DNA of 64,000 nucleotides from positions 2,187,001-2,251,000 of the forward strand of contig JAOTOL010001604.1 of assembly GCA_034440575.1 (NCBI GenBank). Reading direction: 5' to 3'. The notes under the pieces were generated by a model. That model ran no database searches. It saw only the letters and a list, made by a program, of their open reading frames with translations, and was not told the origin of the DNA. The stretch comes from Imbricaverruca yamaguchii. Lineage: Eukaryota; Arthropoda; Thecostraca; Neoverrucidae. Below are positions 12,257 through 23,254 of the stretch, in pieces. The position numbers and the translations under genes are program-made. The first letter of the stretch is position 1; each line of letters opens with the position of its first letter.

Positions 12257-12483
12257 TCGTCACATGAATCAAGACACAATTAAATAGTGATTAAAATAAT
12301 TGGAGCGCTGTTCAGAGCAGACGTCCCGCAGAGAGCACGCCATAAAGGTGGTGCTCAATGCACAGTTGTTGGAGATGGCACAACAAATCAAGCTTCCCAC
12401 CATGTCAGTCGCTGTGCACGAACAATGGTTTGTCGGTGACGGTTAATAACACAGTGATGCTCAACACCGTGTTTATGTTATGT

Positions 12484-12590
12484 AGGCGGCGGTGGACGTG
12501 CTGGGATGTGTGTGGGTAACAGTAGATCTGCTGGTAGTTGTGTGGGCGGCCATCAACCTGCTGGGAAGTATGTGAGCGACAGTGGACATT
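12484..12590. repeat. Degenerate minisatellite, ~36-bp unit
   Basis: Three diverged copies of a unit with gctgggatgtgtgtgggta and a following acagtggac/agcagatctg segment. Confidence 0.65.
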
Positions 12591-12772
12591 GTACATGCAC
12601 GGGACCACAGCTGAGAATGAACACTCGCCTCAGACATGCATTGGACACACATGAGAATGAGTGCCCCCATATACATGCACGGGACCACAGATGAGAATAA
12701 GTGCTCACCATAGACATGCACGGGACCACAGATGATAACGAGCGGCCGCCATAGACATGCACGGGATCACGT
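12591..12772. repeat. Minisatellite, ~37-55-bp unit
   Basis: Four or five copies anchored on acatgcacgggaccacag followed by atgagaatgagtgctc. One copy has a longer insert. The last copy is shortened. Confidence 0.8.
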
Positions 12773-13127
12773 CCATATCCTGCATCATTCACTCCTCGTC
12801 TGTTTTCCCCGGAGCCGAAGCGTAGCCGGTCACTTCTCAACTGCGTCGTTCGGAAATAATCAGTCCATTGCATCACATTCATATTTCAATGCAATCTTGA
12901 TTTTTGGCGCCCCGAGTCCTGCCCAAAGGGGCCGCCTCTGAGGGCTAGTTGGTACAAAGCTCATGCACGATTCTGACGTGTCCCGACGGGCTGACCTTCG
13001 TCCTGTTTATGGGCCAATACAGAGCTACAGTTGCCGGCGGGACATCTGTTAATAGTCATTGCATGCCAAATCGGGGACCAGCATGGCCGTTTCGTCACGG
13101 CAGTTATGGCTGACAACCTGTCTCCAC
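12773..13127. other. Unassigned spacer
   Basis: Unique sequence of mixed composition between arrays. No tRNA boxes, no TE motif, no gene seen. Confidence 0.35.
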
Positions 13128-14440
13128 AGCAGCCCGACGTTTGATCGTCCGCCTCTCCAGTGACCCGGCATCTGATCGTCGTCCGCCTCTCCAGTGACCC
13201 GGCATCTGATCGTCGTCCGCCTCTCCAGTGACCCGGCATCTGATCGTCGGCCGCCTCTCCAGTGACCCGGCATCTGATCGTCGGCTGCCTCTCCAGTGAC
13301 CCGGCATCTGATCGTCGGCCGCCTCTCCAGTGACCCGGCATCTGATCGTCGTCTGCCTCTCCAGTGACCCGGCATCTGATCGTCGGCTGCCTCTCCAGTG
13401 ATCGGCCCCAGTCGTCTGATCGTCGTCTGCGTCTCCTCCAGTGACCCGTCTGATCGTCGCCCTCCATGACCCATTGACTACGTCTGATCGTCTGCCTCTC
13501 CAGTGACCGTCGTCTGATCGTCTGCCTCTCCATTGACTACGTCTGATCGTCTGCCTCTCATGACTACGTCTGATCGTCTGCCCTCCATGACTACGTCTGA
13601 TCGTCTGCCCCTATTGATACGTCTGATCTCCATGACTACGTCTGATCGTCGCCCTCCATGACCGTCTGATGTCTGCCCTCCAGGAACGTCTGATCTCCGA
13701 GTTGATGTCTGCCTCTCCAGTGACCCGGTCTGATCGTCGCCCCATGTACGTCTGATCGTCTGCCTCTCCAGTGACCCTGCGTCTGATCGTCTGCCTCTCC
13801 AGTGATACCTGCGTCTGATCGTCTGCCCCTCCAGTGACTACGATCTGATCGTCTGCCCCTCCAGTGACTACGTCTGATCGTCTGCCTCTCAGTGACTACG
13901 TCTGATGTCTGCCTCTCCAGTGACAATCGTCTGCCTCTCCAGTGACTACGTCTGATGGTCTGCCTCTCGTGACCCTACGTCTGATGGTCTGCCTCTCGTG
14001 ACCCTACGTCTGATGGTCTGCCTCTCGTGACCCTACGTCTGATGGTCTGCCTCTCGTGACCCTACGTCTGATGGTCTGCCTCTCCATGACTACGTCTGAT
14101 TGTCTGCCTCTCCAGTGACTACGTCTGATCGTCTGCCCCTCCATTGACTACGTCTGATCGTCTGCCCTCTCCATTGACTACGTCTGATCGTCTGCCCCTC
14201 CAGTGACTACGTCTGATCGTCTGCCCCTGTTTCCCCTCCATTGACTACGTCTGATGGTCTGCCTCTCGTGACCCTACGTCTGATGGTCTGCCTCTCGTGA
14301 CCCTACGTCTGATCGTCTGCCTCTCCAGTGACCCGGTGTCTGATGGTCTGCCTCTCCAGTGACTACGTCTGATCGTCTGGATCCCAAGTGACTCTACGTA
14401 TGATCGCCTCCCTCTCCAATGACTATGTCTGATCGCCTTC
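13128..14440. repeat. 1.3-kb degenerate minisatellite, 22-36-bp units
   Basis: About 45 copies of tctgatcgtctgcctctcca followed by gtgacccgg, gtgactacg or ccatgactacg. The first ~8 copies (13140-13400) are longer and homogeneous, with cggcatctgatcgtcg. The centre has many shortened copies. A block with gatggtctgcctctcgtgac recurs at 13940-14080 and at 14255-14300. Decayed copies trail on to about 14580. Confidence 0.93.
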
Positions 14441-14599
14441 GCAGCCCCCCCCCCAATGATCCGGTGCTTGAATATATGACCCATTAATGATGCAATGTCT
14501 TGTCGTTTTCCTTCCAAGTGAGCTGATACTTGACAGTGTGTTCCCCCAGTGACTCCGTGTTTGATCATTTGCAGACGCTCCAATAGAGTCTGGGGGTGG

Positions 14600-14949
14600 C
14601 TACATCGTACCTTTTGGGTCCATTCTTGCCACACGATGTCCCCCAGTGTTCCCGCGCCTAACACTTCATCCTGCCAGTGGACTCACTTTTAATCACCTGT
14701 CGTCACAGAAATGGCACTATGTTTGCATTCCTCCACCCTTCTGGGACTTTAGCGCAAGACAAAGATCTAGCAAATGAAAAAAAAATGGATAATTTATTTC
14801 CTATTTCATTTCGCATAATGTTCTGGCATATACTTCATTGCGTTCTTCTACTTTGTCGATCTATGATTATATCAAGTGTAATAAAATAGATTCTGCTGAA
14901 AAATGATTCGCCTCTACTGTGATTCTCTTAAGCCATTTATTTCCGAGGT
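14600..14949. other. AT-rich spacer
   Basis: The composition drops abruptly to AT-rich after the preceding array. Contains a run of nine A's at 14778 and scattered stops in all frames. It may belong to the decayed element annotated just to its right, but I see no motif. Confidence 0.35.
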
Positions 14950-15450
14950 ATATTCATGCGTTAAAATGCTGAAGTCGTATGTTCAACACCCCAGATATCA
15001 TTCATCATATCTTCCTTGTATTCGTGAATGTTTTCTATCAGAAGATCCTTCTCAGCCATACTTTTCAACTTGATTATGCTAAACCTAAAATATCATTGTC
15101 AATGCTGCAAGATTATTTGGCAAACATCTCTTCTCATTCTCGTTTTTTGTTCCTTTCCAATTACCTCGTCAATTTAACCGCTCGACTGTATTGATTTTCA
15201 GTTATTCTCGATATGCGCAACTTTCAGCGCTACAAATGTTCTCTCTTTGTTATGGATTTCCCCGTAATATCGTTTGAAAACCAGGTTGTCTGATGCTTTG
15301 CAATGTTTCTAACCTCATTGAAAGGACGAAATATTGTATCCAGCGTGAATATATTATCTTTAAAATATTCCACATATGAACTGGTGTGACATTTCTGAGC
15401 AAGTCGTCCCACCTGAGATTGGAGTTTTAAGGGGTATCCCAAACTTCACA
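14950..15450 (-). pseudogene. Possible decayed LINE ORF2 fragment (endonuclease-RT linker)
   Basis: The minus-strand frame over 15230-15442 ends in TTWFSNDITGKSITKREHL. This resembles the linker found between the endonuclease and reverse transcriptase of many non-LTR elements, where a Pro/Thr-Trp-Phe motif is followed by a basic helix. Reading on through stops in the same frame gives NQYSRAVKLTR and LERNKKRE (about 15140-15195), matching the family's usual pattern of a YR.LRN-like then a lysine-rich segment. No RT catalytic motif follows. AT-rich composition unlike the neighbouring arrays also suggests an insertion. Could be chance resemblance. Confidence 0.4.
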
Positions 15451-15539
15451 AAATGCAGCATTATGTCCGTGGTGTTGCATGCATAAAATCGACCTAAAAT
15501 TTATATCGTACCCCAGTCAAAAAACCCATGGCGACTCCC

Positions 15540-15905
15540 ATGCCTCCAGCTTCCAGAGGCTGCTCCCCGCCGGTCCTCAAAGCCGCTCCTCCAGCTCATC
15601 AGAGCCCTCAAATTTCTAGAAGTTCATCAAATTTCCCAACTTCCCAGGAGTTCTCCAGTTCCACAACCGGCACCTCAAATTCCAGGATACTTGATCCTTC
15701 CAGGATCCATGTAACTCATCCAGGGACCATCAAACTCCAAAGGGCCCATGCAGCCAAAAGGGATCGCCCAGCTTTAAGAGCTCTCTACAGTTCTCAGATG
15801 CTCCTATTCTCAGTCGAACCTCAAAATCTCTATCGAATCAAGGGCCCATGCATGAGCTGCCATGGGGCCCTCCAGCTCAAGGAGACCCTCTGACTTCAGG
15901 GTACC
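15540..15905. repeat. Highly decayed ~27-35-bp tandem repeat
   Basis: Recurrent words (ccagctcatcagag, ctcaaatttcc, ccaggag, ccatgcag) occur at roughly 27-35-base spacing. Copies are too diverged to align confidently, so this is either an ancient minisatellite or low-complexity C/A/T-rich sequence. Confidence 0.5.
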
Positions 15906-16590
15906 CATCCGGCTAAAGAGGCCTCTGTATTCAGGAGGCCACATACAGCTCAGAGGGGATCTGAACGTACATACTACCTTAGAAGGCTGAAAAAGGCCCC
16001 TGGAAGTGTGGGCGGTCCTCCTGTAATCCGGGACGAGCAGAATATTCAATGTCGCATGCCCTCTGAAGAACCCGGTGTCTCTGGAAAATTGTTTGTCGTC
16101 GAGGCAAGACTTGATCTTCAGGGGCTCAGTGGCCGCCAAAACCTCACCCCAAATCCTCACCCACTTCCTGGAGATCCAGGGAATCTCCCACAAGAAAGTT
16201 ATCCGTGCCAGTTATACTATGGTATAGCCTGACAGCAATGTATGGTGCTCGTTTGATCAGAGGTAAGGGGGAAGCAAAATCTAATGACATGTAGCCAACT
16301 AACGTTCTAAAGCAGACGAATTTTGGAGGCAGAAACGCGACTGGAGGAGCGAAAATTGCAGTCTTTTCTAAGTCTTTCCTATTTCCATGAAATATCCCAG
16401 CGTCTCCACTAAAGGTCTCCAGTGTCATATTTGATGGGACGGAGGATGAATATTTTCCCCTTCGACATTTGGGCAGGCGATTGCCGCATTTCCTGCTCGT
16501 GCCCCTGTGTCCGCAATGCTACCACCATGCTCCGGCAAGGCAGGCAGTGACCCGCCATCAACAGTACCTGCCACAAATAGACTTGTGTCA
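15906..16590. other. Unassigned spacer
   Basis: Mixed-composition DNA with short overlapping ORFs of no recognisable content. The left ~250 bases still contain words from the decayed repeat. Confidence 0.3.
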
Positions 16591-16599
16591 GTCACGCTG

Positions 16600-16739
16600 C
16601 CTACATGTCAAGGAGCAATTCAAAAGCACTTGCTAATGGTATGGGCACTGCGCATTCGCCAATGTCCTGGTCACCGTTGTGCAATTGCCAAGGACACTGG
16701 CACACTGCAACAGCAGCCGAAATTAGTGCACTATTTTTT
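16600..16739. repeat. Left remnant of a ~30-37-bp minisatellite split by a SINE
   Basis: Copies contain cgccaatgtcctgg and tgccaaggacactgg. The same word, cgccaatgtcctgg, reappears at about 17083, immediately beyond the tRNA-like head of the SINE, so the two blocks look like one interrupted array. Confidence 0.65.
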
Positions 16740-17067
16740 ATATATAAATTTAATCCGAGTTGTTGTTGGGGTGGCTTGAGGAACCAGGGTTCTATTGCTA
16801 AGCAGAGCTTGTTGCGTGAACCCTGGCCCCACCACCCGATCCATGAACTCCAGTTCAACGGCAGAATTTAGACCAAAAGCTTAACGTGCCGCAAATGCAC
16901 CGACACGGCCGCCCTGTAGCTCGTCCCCGGCCTTGTCGGGCCAGCTGCCAAGTGACCCTCCCGGCCGGGGGCTAAATGCGAGCGTGCGAAGCGACTCGAA
17001 CCCTGTGCTGCCAATACAGGGGAGACCAGTGCAGGCCAGCGCTCTAACCAACTGAGCTACCGGGCGG
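16740..17067 (-). mobile_element. tRNA-derived SINE
   Basis: On the minus strand the element starts near 17067 with a tRNA-like head. The RNA polymerase III A box TAGCTCAGTTGG is at 17048-17059 and the B box GGTTCGAGTC at 16993-17002, about 44 bases apart. A full cloverleaf does not form because the T stem and acceptor stem are unpaired, so this is a SINE head rather than a working tRNA. The body contains GTCGGTGCATTTGCGGCAC (about 16881-16905), similar to a word in the candidate at 36408. The 3' end is uncertain; the low-complexity tail near 16735-16770 is my guess. Confidence 0.75.
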
Positions 17068-17215
17068 CAAACACTGCGCAATCGCCAATGTCCTGGATGC
17101 AGTGCACAGTCGCCAAAGGCCTTGGCGCAGTGTGTGGTTCCCAAGGTCATTCGCCCAGCTTACAGTAGCCAAGAACTTTTGCGCCGTGCACAATGGCCAA
17201 GGTCTGGTGTGTGCA
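17068..17215. repeat. Right remnant of the ~30-37-bp minisatellite
   Basis: Four or five diverged copies of the type gtgcacagtcgccaagg followed by ccttggcgcagt, continuing the array seen left of the SINE. Confidence 0.7.
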
Positions 17216-17337
17216 GAGCGTGTCGAGCCGGCGTCTGGGCTGCAGCACCTCGCCCATCGATGTCGGCCAATCGGCACAGACTCTCGGCCAGTCGGGGCAA
17301 TCGGCACAGACTCCGGCCAGTCGGCATTCGGCGCAGT

Positions 17338-17706
17338 CCGGCGGCCGGACTGGTGGCCAGACTGGTGGCCGGACTGGTGGCCGGACTGGTGGCCGGACTG
17401 GTGGCCGGACTGGTGGCCAGACTGGTGGCCAGACTGGTGGCCAGACTGGTGGCCGGACTGGTGGCCGGACTGGTGGCCGGACTGGTGGCCGGACTGGTGG
17501 CCGGACTGGTGACTGGACTGGCGACTGGACTGGTGGCCGGACTGGCGGCCGGACTGGTGGCCGGACTAGTGGCCAGACTGGTGGCCGGACTGGTGGACTG
17601 GTGGCCAGACTGGTGACCGGACTGGCGACTGGACTGGTGACCGGACTGGCGGCCAGACTGGTAACTGGACTGGTGGCCAGACTGGTGACCGGACTGGCGA
17701 CTGGAC
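17338..17706. repeat. Minisatellite, 12-bp unit
   Basis: About 31 copies of ggtggccggact. The variant ggtggccagact is scattered, and tgactggact variants (gactggcgactggact) dominate the right end. Being a multiple of three, the unit yields tetrapeptide frames (GRTG, WWPD, GLVA) over its whole length. Confidence 0.95.
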
Positions 17707-17945
17707 GGTGCCAAGTAGAGGCCGGGAGGGCAGACTGCAGCCGGCAGCACCGGCCGTCGGCGACCTTATCTTAATGCAATCATCGTGTCGTCGGCGCAGA
17801 CGTCTCGGCCTGATCACCATCGCGGGGGCGCCGCCCCACCGCCGGGGCACCGGACACGGGGGGCGCCTGTCCCCCACCCCTCCCATCCTGCCTCCCGGCG
17901 GCCGGCCCGACCCCGCCCGACCGCCGAGCACCGGCCGAGCACCGG

Positions 17946-18312
17946 CCGCCCAGGACAGCACAGCCGCCCAGGACGTAATACACGGCCGCCCAGGACGTAA
18001 TGTACGGCCGCCCAGGACATAACACACGGCCGCCCAGGACGTACTATACGGCCGCCCAGGACGTAATGCACGGCCGCCCAGGACATAATAACACACGGCC
18101 GCCCAGGACGTAATACACGGCCGCCCAGGACGTAGTACACGGCCGCCCGGGACGTAATACACGGCCGCCCAGGACGTAGTACACGGCCGCCCGGGACGTA
18201 ATACACGGCCGCCCAGGACGTAATTCACGGCCGCCCAAGACGCGATACACGGCCACCCGGGACATAATACACGGCTGCCCAGGACGCGATACACGGCCGC
18301 CCGGGACATAAT
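17946..18312. repeat. Minisatellite, ~21-22-bp unit
   Basis: About 16 copies of acggccgcccaggacgtaat with variable cac/ata joints. Variants cgggac and aagacgcgat lie at the right. Left end abuts GC-rich sequence with GAGCACCGGCC words. Confidence 0.93.
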
Positions 18313-19045
18313 AGACGCTGTTGCCGTGTGAGCCGGACAGACGGGTAGACGGGTGGCTGCCCGCCGTCAGCACCAGCAGTGTTTGCACAGGAAACACGTC
18401 TGACGTCACACAAATCTGACGTCACGCGGCGCTGTCTGGACAGGCCACGGCAGGCTGGACAGGTGCCATCGGAGGTCGTGCATGTGGTCGTCAGGAGAGG
18501 CAACCAAGGGGGACCGTCCCTCTACCTCCCCTGGCAGAAATACACCATGTTGACAGGAAATGTTGGGACTTGCGACACACCAAGCGAGCAATTTTCGGCG
18601 CGCTTCGCGCTGAACGTGTTCTGCGTGAAATGATGCATTTGGGGGGGGGGGTCTGGCACTCCCGATAAGAAAATCCTGGCCGTGCCCATGGCCGCCAGAG
18701 CGGCATTCCTACGTCAGGTTTCGTATTAACTAGTTTGTTCCGTGGGTGCAGAACTCACGGCTCTCTGGGCGCGCTATTCCCCGGCAGACTGTCGGCCCCG
18801 GGGCCGTTGCGCTCCCAGTGGTCCGAGTGGGTCTGCCCGGTGCCGAGCCCCAGCCCCACCCCAGCCCCTCCCCCTGGCCGGCTTCCAGCTGACCTCTCGG
18901 TCGGTCGGCAGCCAAACACGACCAGCTGCAGCCACTGGTGCTGGCCGGTTCGCCGCGACTGGGGACCGCCGCCGGCCGGCGAGCAGCCAGTTCTGCTGTC
19001 GGGACAGCATGCTCCGGACTCCTGAGGCTGGCCCGGCGTCAGACC
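18313..19045. other. GC-rich unassigned spacer
   Basis: Contains a 12-base duplicated word (ctgacgtcac around 18400-18425), a G11 run at 18641-18651 and several overlapping GC-driven open frames. No recognisable gene. Confidence 0.35.
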
Positions 19046-19328
19046 CGACGCTTCCCGGCATCCAGCCTGACGTCGACTCATGTAAGTCTGATGTCAACCG
19101 ACGTTTCCCGGCATCCACCCTGATGTCGACTCATGTCAGCCTAATGTCAGCTGATGTTTCCGGGCATCTAGCCTGATGTCGACACACGTCAGCCTAATGT
19201 TAGCCGATTTTTCCCGGCACATAGTTCGATACCGACTCATTTCAGCCCGATAGCAGTCGATGTTTCCCAGCACATAGCCTGGCATCGAATCATGTGGGCC
19301 TGATGTCAGCCTATCGTCAACCGACACC
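19046..19328. repeat. Minisatellite, ~52-53-bp unit
   Basis: Five diverged copies with ctgatgtcgactcatgtcag, then cctaatgtcagccgatgttt and cccggcatc. Divergence rises towards the right end. Confidence 0.88.
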
Positions 19329-19493
19329 CCTGCCGACCTCCGGCCCCTCCCCTGCGTGCATCAAACGGCGCCATTAGTCCAGTACAATGTCACAGCCAGA
19401 TGTCAACACACTCGTTTGTCAGCTGGCCAAGTGTTCGGTTGCATGGAGTCCGAATGTGGATGTTGCACCCGGAGATGCCAGCCCCGCAGTCTC

Positions 19494-20075
19494 TGACTCC
19501 GACTGAACACAGTGCACTGAGCTCCGACTGAACACAGTACACTGAGCTCCGACTGAACACAGTACATTGAGCTCCGACTGAACATAGTACCCCGGGCTCC
19601 CACTGAACACAGCACACTGAGCTCCCACTGAACACAGTACACCGGGCTCCCACTGAACACAGTACCCCGGACTCCCACTGAACACAGTACACCGGGCTCC
19701 CACTGAACACAGTACCCCGGACTCCCACTGAACACAGTACCCCGGGCTCCCACTGAACACAGTACGCCGGGCTCCCACTGAACACAGTACCCCGGGCTCC
19801 CACTGAACACAGTACACCGGGCTCCCACTGAACACAGTACCCCGGGCTCCCACTGAACACAGTACACCGGGCTCCCACTGAACACAGTACCCCGGACTCC
19901 CACTGAACACAGTACACCGGGCCCACTGAACACAGTACCCCGGGCTCCACTGAACACAGTACCCCGGGCTCCCACTGAACACAGTACCCCGGGCTCCCAC
20001 TGAACACAGTACACCGGCCCTGAACACAGTCCCGGGCTCCCACTGAACACAGGTACAGCGGACTCAGACTGAACA
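19494..20075. repeat. Minisatellite, 25-bp unit
   Basis: About 23 copies of gggctcccactgaacacagt plus acccc or acacc. The two 3' variants alternate irregularly. The leftmost copies carry gagctccgactgaac, and the rightmost copies have deletions (gcccactgaac, ccctgaacac). Minus-strand frames give a VLCSVGARGTVFSGSPGYC-like artefact. Confidence 0.95.
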
Positions 20076-20369
20076 CAAGTACAGCCGGTGGGAGAAACAA
20101 ATACGCAGGCTGATAGCCTGTACCTGGAAAATGAACAACGAAAACAGACATTTTTCACCAGACGGCCATTCAGTACAATCACGTAAATTGTCAACTCCAA
20201 GCAGTTGGCACTTCCTCCGAAGAAAAGAACCGTCTAATCATCGAGACGTTTGCACAGGTCAGTCTCAGACAGCGGTGACGCCGTGGAGGGCAGACCCTGG
20301 TCCGCCTATCGCTCGGAGAATCTCGTGTGACATGCTGACCGGTGCGGGGGGATCCGGTGGCGCGGCCTG
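20076..20369. other. Unassigned spacer
   Basis: Average-complexity DNA between two arrays. No identifiable feature. Confidence 0.3.
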
Positions 20370-20436
20370 AGCCGGCGCTGAGCGGCACAAACACTGTGCT
20401 GAGCGGCACAAACACTGTGCTGAGACACGCAGGCAT
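20370..20436. repeat. Short tandem repeat, 21-bp unit
   Basis: Two perfect copies and a partial of gctgagcggcacaaacactgt. Confidence 0.85.
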
Positions 20437-20729
20437 AAGGCTGATGCTGGACGGTCGGCGCAACAATGTTGGAGACGATGAGGAGCACGCGGTGGATCCG
20501 AGACCGACTTGGAGACTGAGAGACGAGCCGCTATTGGTGGGATGATCGATTGAGCGTCGCCAAGTGTCGGAACGGTGCACGGTTCCCAGGCATGTGTTGC
20601 TGCTCAATAGTGACGCCTTCAATGTGCCGGCAAACAAAAGCGAAGTTCGAATGCGCATGCTATCGACATCACTGGCTATAATAGCCTGTGTAGAACACGC
20701 CCCGGCGCATTTCATATATCGTGTGCCTC

Positions 20730-21240
20730 ACGTTGATTGGTTGATTATTTGGGTTTAAGGGCGCGCCGACTATGAGGTCATTTAGCGTCCATAGCTTTAA
20801 ATTGTTCCAAGGGTAGCTATAGGACGTCCCTTATATTACCAGTATTCTCTTTTTTGGCGTATCTACATGTTAACGCCCTGGGTAAGTAACATAAAACTTC
20901 ACATCACATAGGAAGCTGAAGAGCCTTCCGGATTCCACAACCTGTGATTTGTCGCCTAACACTGCTAGGAGTGAGTGAACCTGGCCACTCCCGAAATGCT
21001 GATGACGCTCCAGGCAAAGCCTCGGACATGATATTAGAACGTGGCTAACCGTCAGCACTGCACCGCATCTACAGCGCAGTGGTTTATTTTCACCGCTAAG
21101 TAAGTAGCCATGGGTGGCGTAAGTGTGCATCATGTGTGCCTCACGCTCCATAATGAAATAGGTTATGTTCATGACTCGTCACGATCCAGGATTGGTCCCA
21201 GTATGATCTGGTTCGACCGTCATTGCCTGCTGAGCCAGGG
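20730..21240 (-). pseudogene. 5'-truncated LINE: C-terminal zinc-knuckle region and 3' end
   Basis: The minus-strand frame 21172-20870 encodes 100 aa containing THGYLLSGENKP, CRCGAVLTVSHVLISCP and LERHQHFG. This is the C-terminal signature of jockey/I/R1-like non-LTR polymerases: a TH.YL segment after the RNase H-like region, then a C..C...T..H....C zinc knuckle. Only the last ~100 residues are recognisable; upstream to about 21240 the frame contains a stop but still resembles the family. The natural stop (20870-20872) is followed by ~130 bp of 3' sequence ending with CCCTTAAACCCAAATAATC and a short AATCAACC-type tail at about 20729-20752, typical of LINE 3' ends. So this is a 5'-truncated insertion with its 3' end preserved. 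Confidence 0.78.
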
Positions 21241-21352
21241 CATGACCTGTCAGGGTTCATGACATGTCATCTATGACCTGTCATGACCTTCTGTGATGTG
21301 CTATGACCTGGTACGCCCTACCTTGTTGTGCCATGAACTATCTATGGCCTGG
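21241..21352. repeat. Degenerate short repeat of a catgacctgt word
   Basis: Six or seven copies of tatgacctgtcatgacc-like words at irregular spacing, immediately before the 13-bp array. Confidence 0.6.
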
Positions 21353-22418
21353 CTGTCTTGTGGCGGCTGTCTGTGGCGGCTGTCTGTGTCTGTCTGTGGC
21401 GGCTGTCTGTGTCTGTCTGTGGTGGCTGTCTGTGGCGGCTGTCTGTGGCGGCTGTCTGTGGCGGCTGTCTGTGGTGGCTGTCTGTGGCGGCTGTCTGTGG
21501 CGGCTGTCTGTGGCGGCTGTCTGTGGCGGCTGTCTGTGGTGGCTGTCTGTGGCGGCTGTCTGTGGCGGCTGTCTGTGGCGGCTGTCTGTGGCGGCTGTGT
21601 GTGTCTGTCTGTGGTGGCTGTCTGTGGCGGCTGTCTGTGGCGGCTGTCTGTGGTGGCTGTCTGTGGTGGCTGTCTGTGGCGGCTGTCTGTGGTGGCTGTC
21701 TGTGACAGCTGTCTGTGGCGGCTGTCTGTGGCGGCTGTCTGTGGCAGCTGTCTGTGGTGGCTGTCTGTGGCGGCTCTCTGCAGCCGCTCTCTGTGGTGGC
21801 TGTCTGTGGCCGCTCTGTGTCTGTTGTGGCGGCTGACTGTGTTGCGCTGTCTGTGGCGGCTGTCTGTGGGCGTGCTGTCTGTGTCTGTGTGTCTGTCTGT
21901 GGCGGCTGTCTGTGGTGGCTGTCTGTGGCGGCTGTCTGTGGCGGCTGTCTGTGGCTGTCTGTGGGTTGTCTGTGGCGGTTGTCTGTGGCGGTTGTCTGTG
22001 GCGGTTGTCTGTGGCGGTTGTCTGTGGCGGTTGTCTGTGGCGGTTGTTTGTTGTGGCGGCTGTCGTGGCGTTGCTGTGGTAGTGTCTGTGGCGGCTTTGG
22101 GGGCGTGGTTCTGTGTTGTCTGTGGCGGCTGTCTGTGGCGCTATCTGTGGCGGCTGTCTGTGGCGGCTCTCTGTGTCTGTCTGTGGCGGCTGTATGTGGC
22201 GGCTGTATGTGGCGGCTGTCTGTGGCGGCTGTCTGTGGCGGCTGTCTGTGGCGGCTGTCTGTGGCGGCTGTCTGTGGCCGTCTGTGGTGGCTGTCTGTGG
22301 CGGCTGTCTGTTGTCTGTCTGGCGTCTGTCTGTGGCGGCTGTCCTGTGTCTGTCTGTGGTGGCTGTCTGTGGCGGCTGTCTGCAGCCGCTCTCTGTGGTG
22401 TCTGTCTGTGGCGGCTGT
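21353..22418. repeat. Minisatellite, 13-bp unit
   Basis: About 75-80 copies of ggcggctgtctgt, with ggtggctgtctgt as the main variant, ggcggttgtctgt as a local block (21975-22050), and gtctgtctgt insertions. The plus strand is G/T-rich and stop-free in all frames, giving artefactual CGGCLWRLSVAAV-type proteins. The array ends against a G13 run at 22420-22432. Confidence 0.95.
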
Positions 22419-22574
22419 CGGGGGGGGGGGGGCTGTCATCGGCCAGACTCCTTCACGGATGTCCGCCACGTCACCCATGCAAACGAAGCGGCGTGATTGG
22501 ATCAGCGGCGGCCCGGCCGTGCTGCCGCCGACCATCCCCCAATGCAGGGAGAGGTTGCATCAGCGCAGCGCCGC

Positions 22575-22857
22575 CGCCGGCGCTATATTTTTGTTTGCTG
22601 ATGCACGCTAAATAGTACACTTTCCGACACACCACTACTGGCCACGCCGCCGGCGCCATGTATTTGCTTGCTGATGCACACTGAATGGTACAGGTTCTGA
22701 CACCACAAGGGGCCGGTGCTGGCGCTATATATTTCTTCGTTGATGCACGCTAAATGGTATACGTTCGGACACACCACAAGGGGCCGGCGCTATGTATTTG
22801 TTTGTTGATGCACGCTAAACGGTGCACGTCCTGACACACCACTAGGGCGAGGCACGT
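22575..22857. repeat. Minisatellite, ~70-75-bp unit
   Basis: Four copies starting at a ccggcgctatatatttg-like word, with gttgatgcacgctaaatgg and a following cgttcggacacaccac segment. Divergence is moderate. Confidence 0.88.
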
Positions 22858-23254
22858 CAACAAACCGGCCGATCTGAAAGCACCGCGTCGACAGTACCCG
22901 GTGCCAGAACTGCAGCATCCGACGATGGTTTCATCACTACCCGCCCCGGAGGCAGCTGTTGAGGTAAGTCGACCGCGGTAGCACCTACACTACCCGCGGC
23001 GGTCCAGTAAGGAGGAACGAATGGAGTGTAGCCACAGTCTTTCCGCCCTTCCTCCCTCGTACCGGCGCTTCTTATACAGAACATTAGCATGTTCAAGGAG
23101 AATGCTGTGTCGTGATGGGATGCCCTATACTGCGTCTATGGGACGTCTTGTATATGGAACGATTGGCTGCTTGAGCGTAATCTAAGGATGAGGTGTGTCG
23201 GCCACTTGAGCTTTAATGAGCTCCTGAGATACGATGCCATTGACACTGGGATAC
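22858..23254. other. Unassigned spacer
   Basis: Mixed-composition unique DNA. A short minus-strand open frame (22857-23096) has no recognisable content. Confidence 0.3.

Noticed and set aside
8908..12272. Minus-strand open frames of about 1100 codons (SSTEAVQYRGCPVQRL period)
   Set aside because: They are translations of the 16-bp minisatellite; equivalent frames exist in all phases and both strands, and indels only shift among them.
16990..17067. Functional tRNA gene
   Set aside because: A and B boxes are good, but the T stem and acceptor stem do not pair and a SINE-like body follows.
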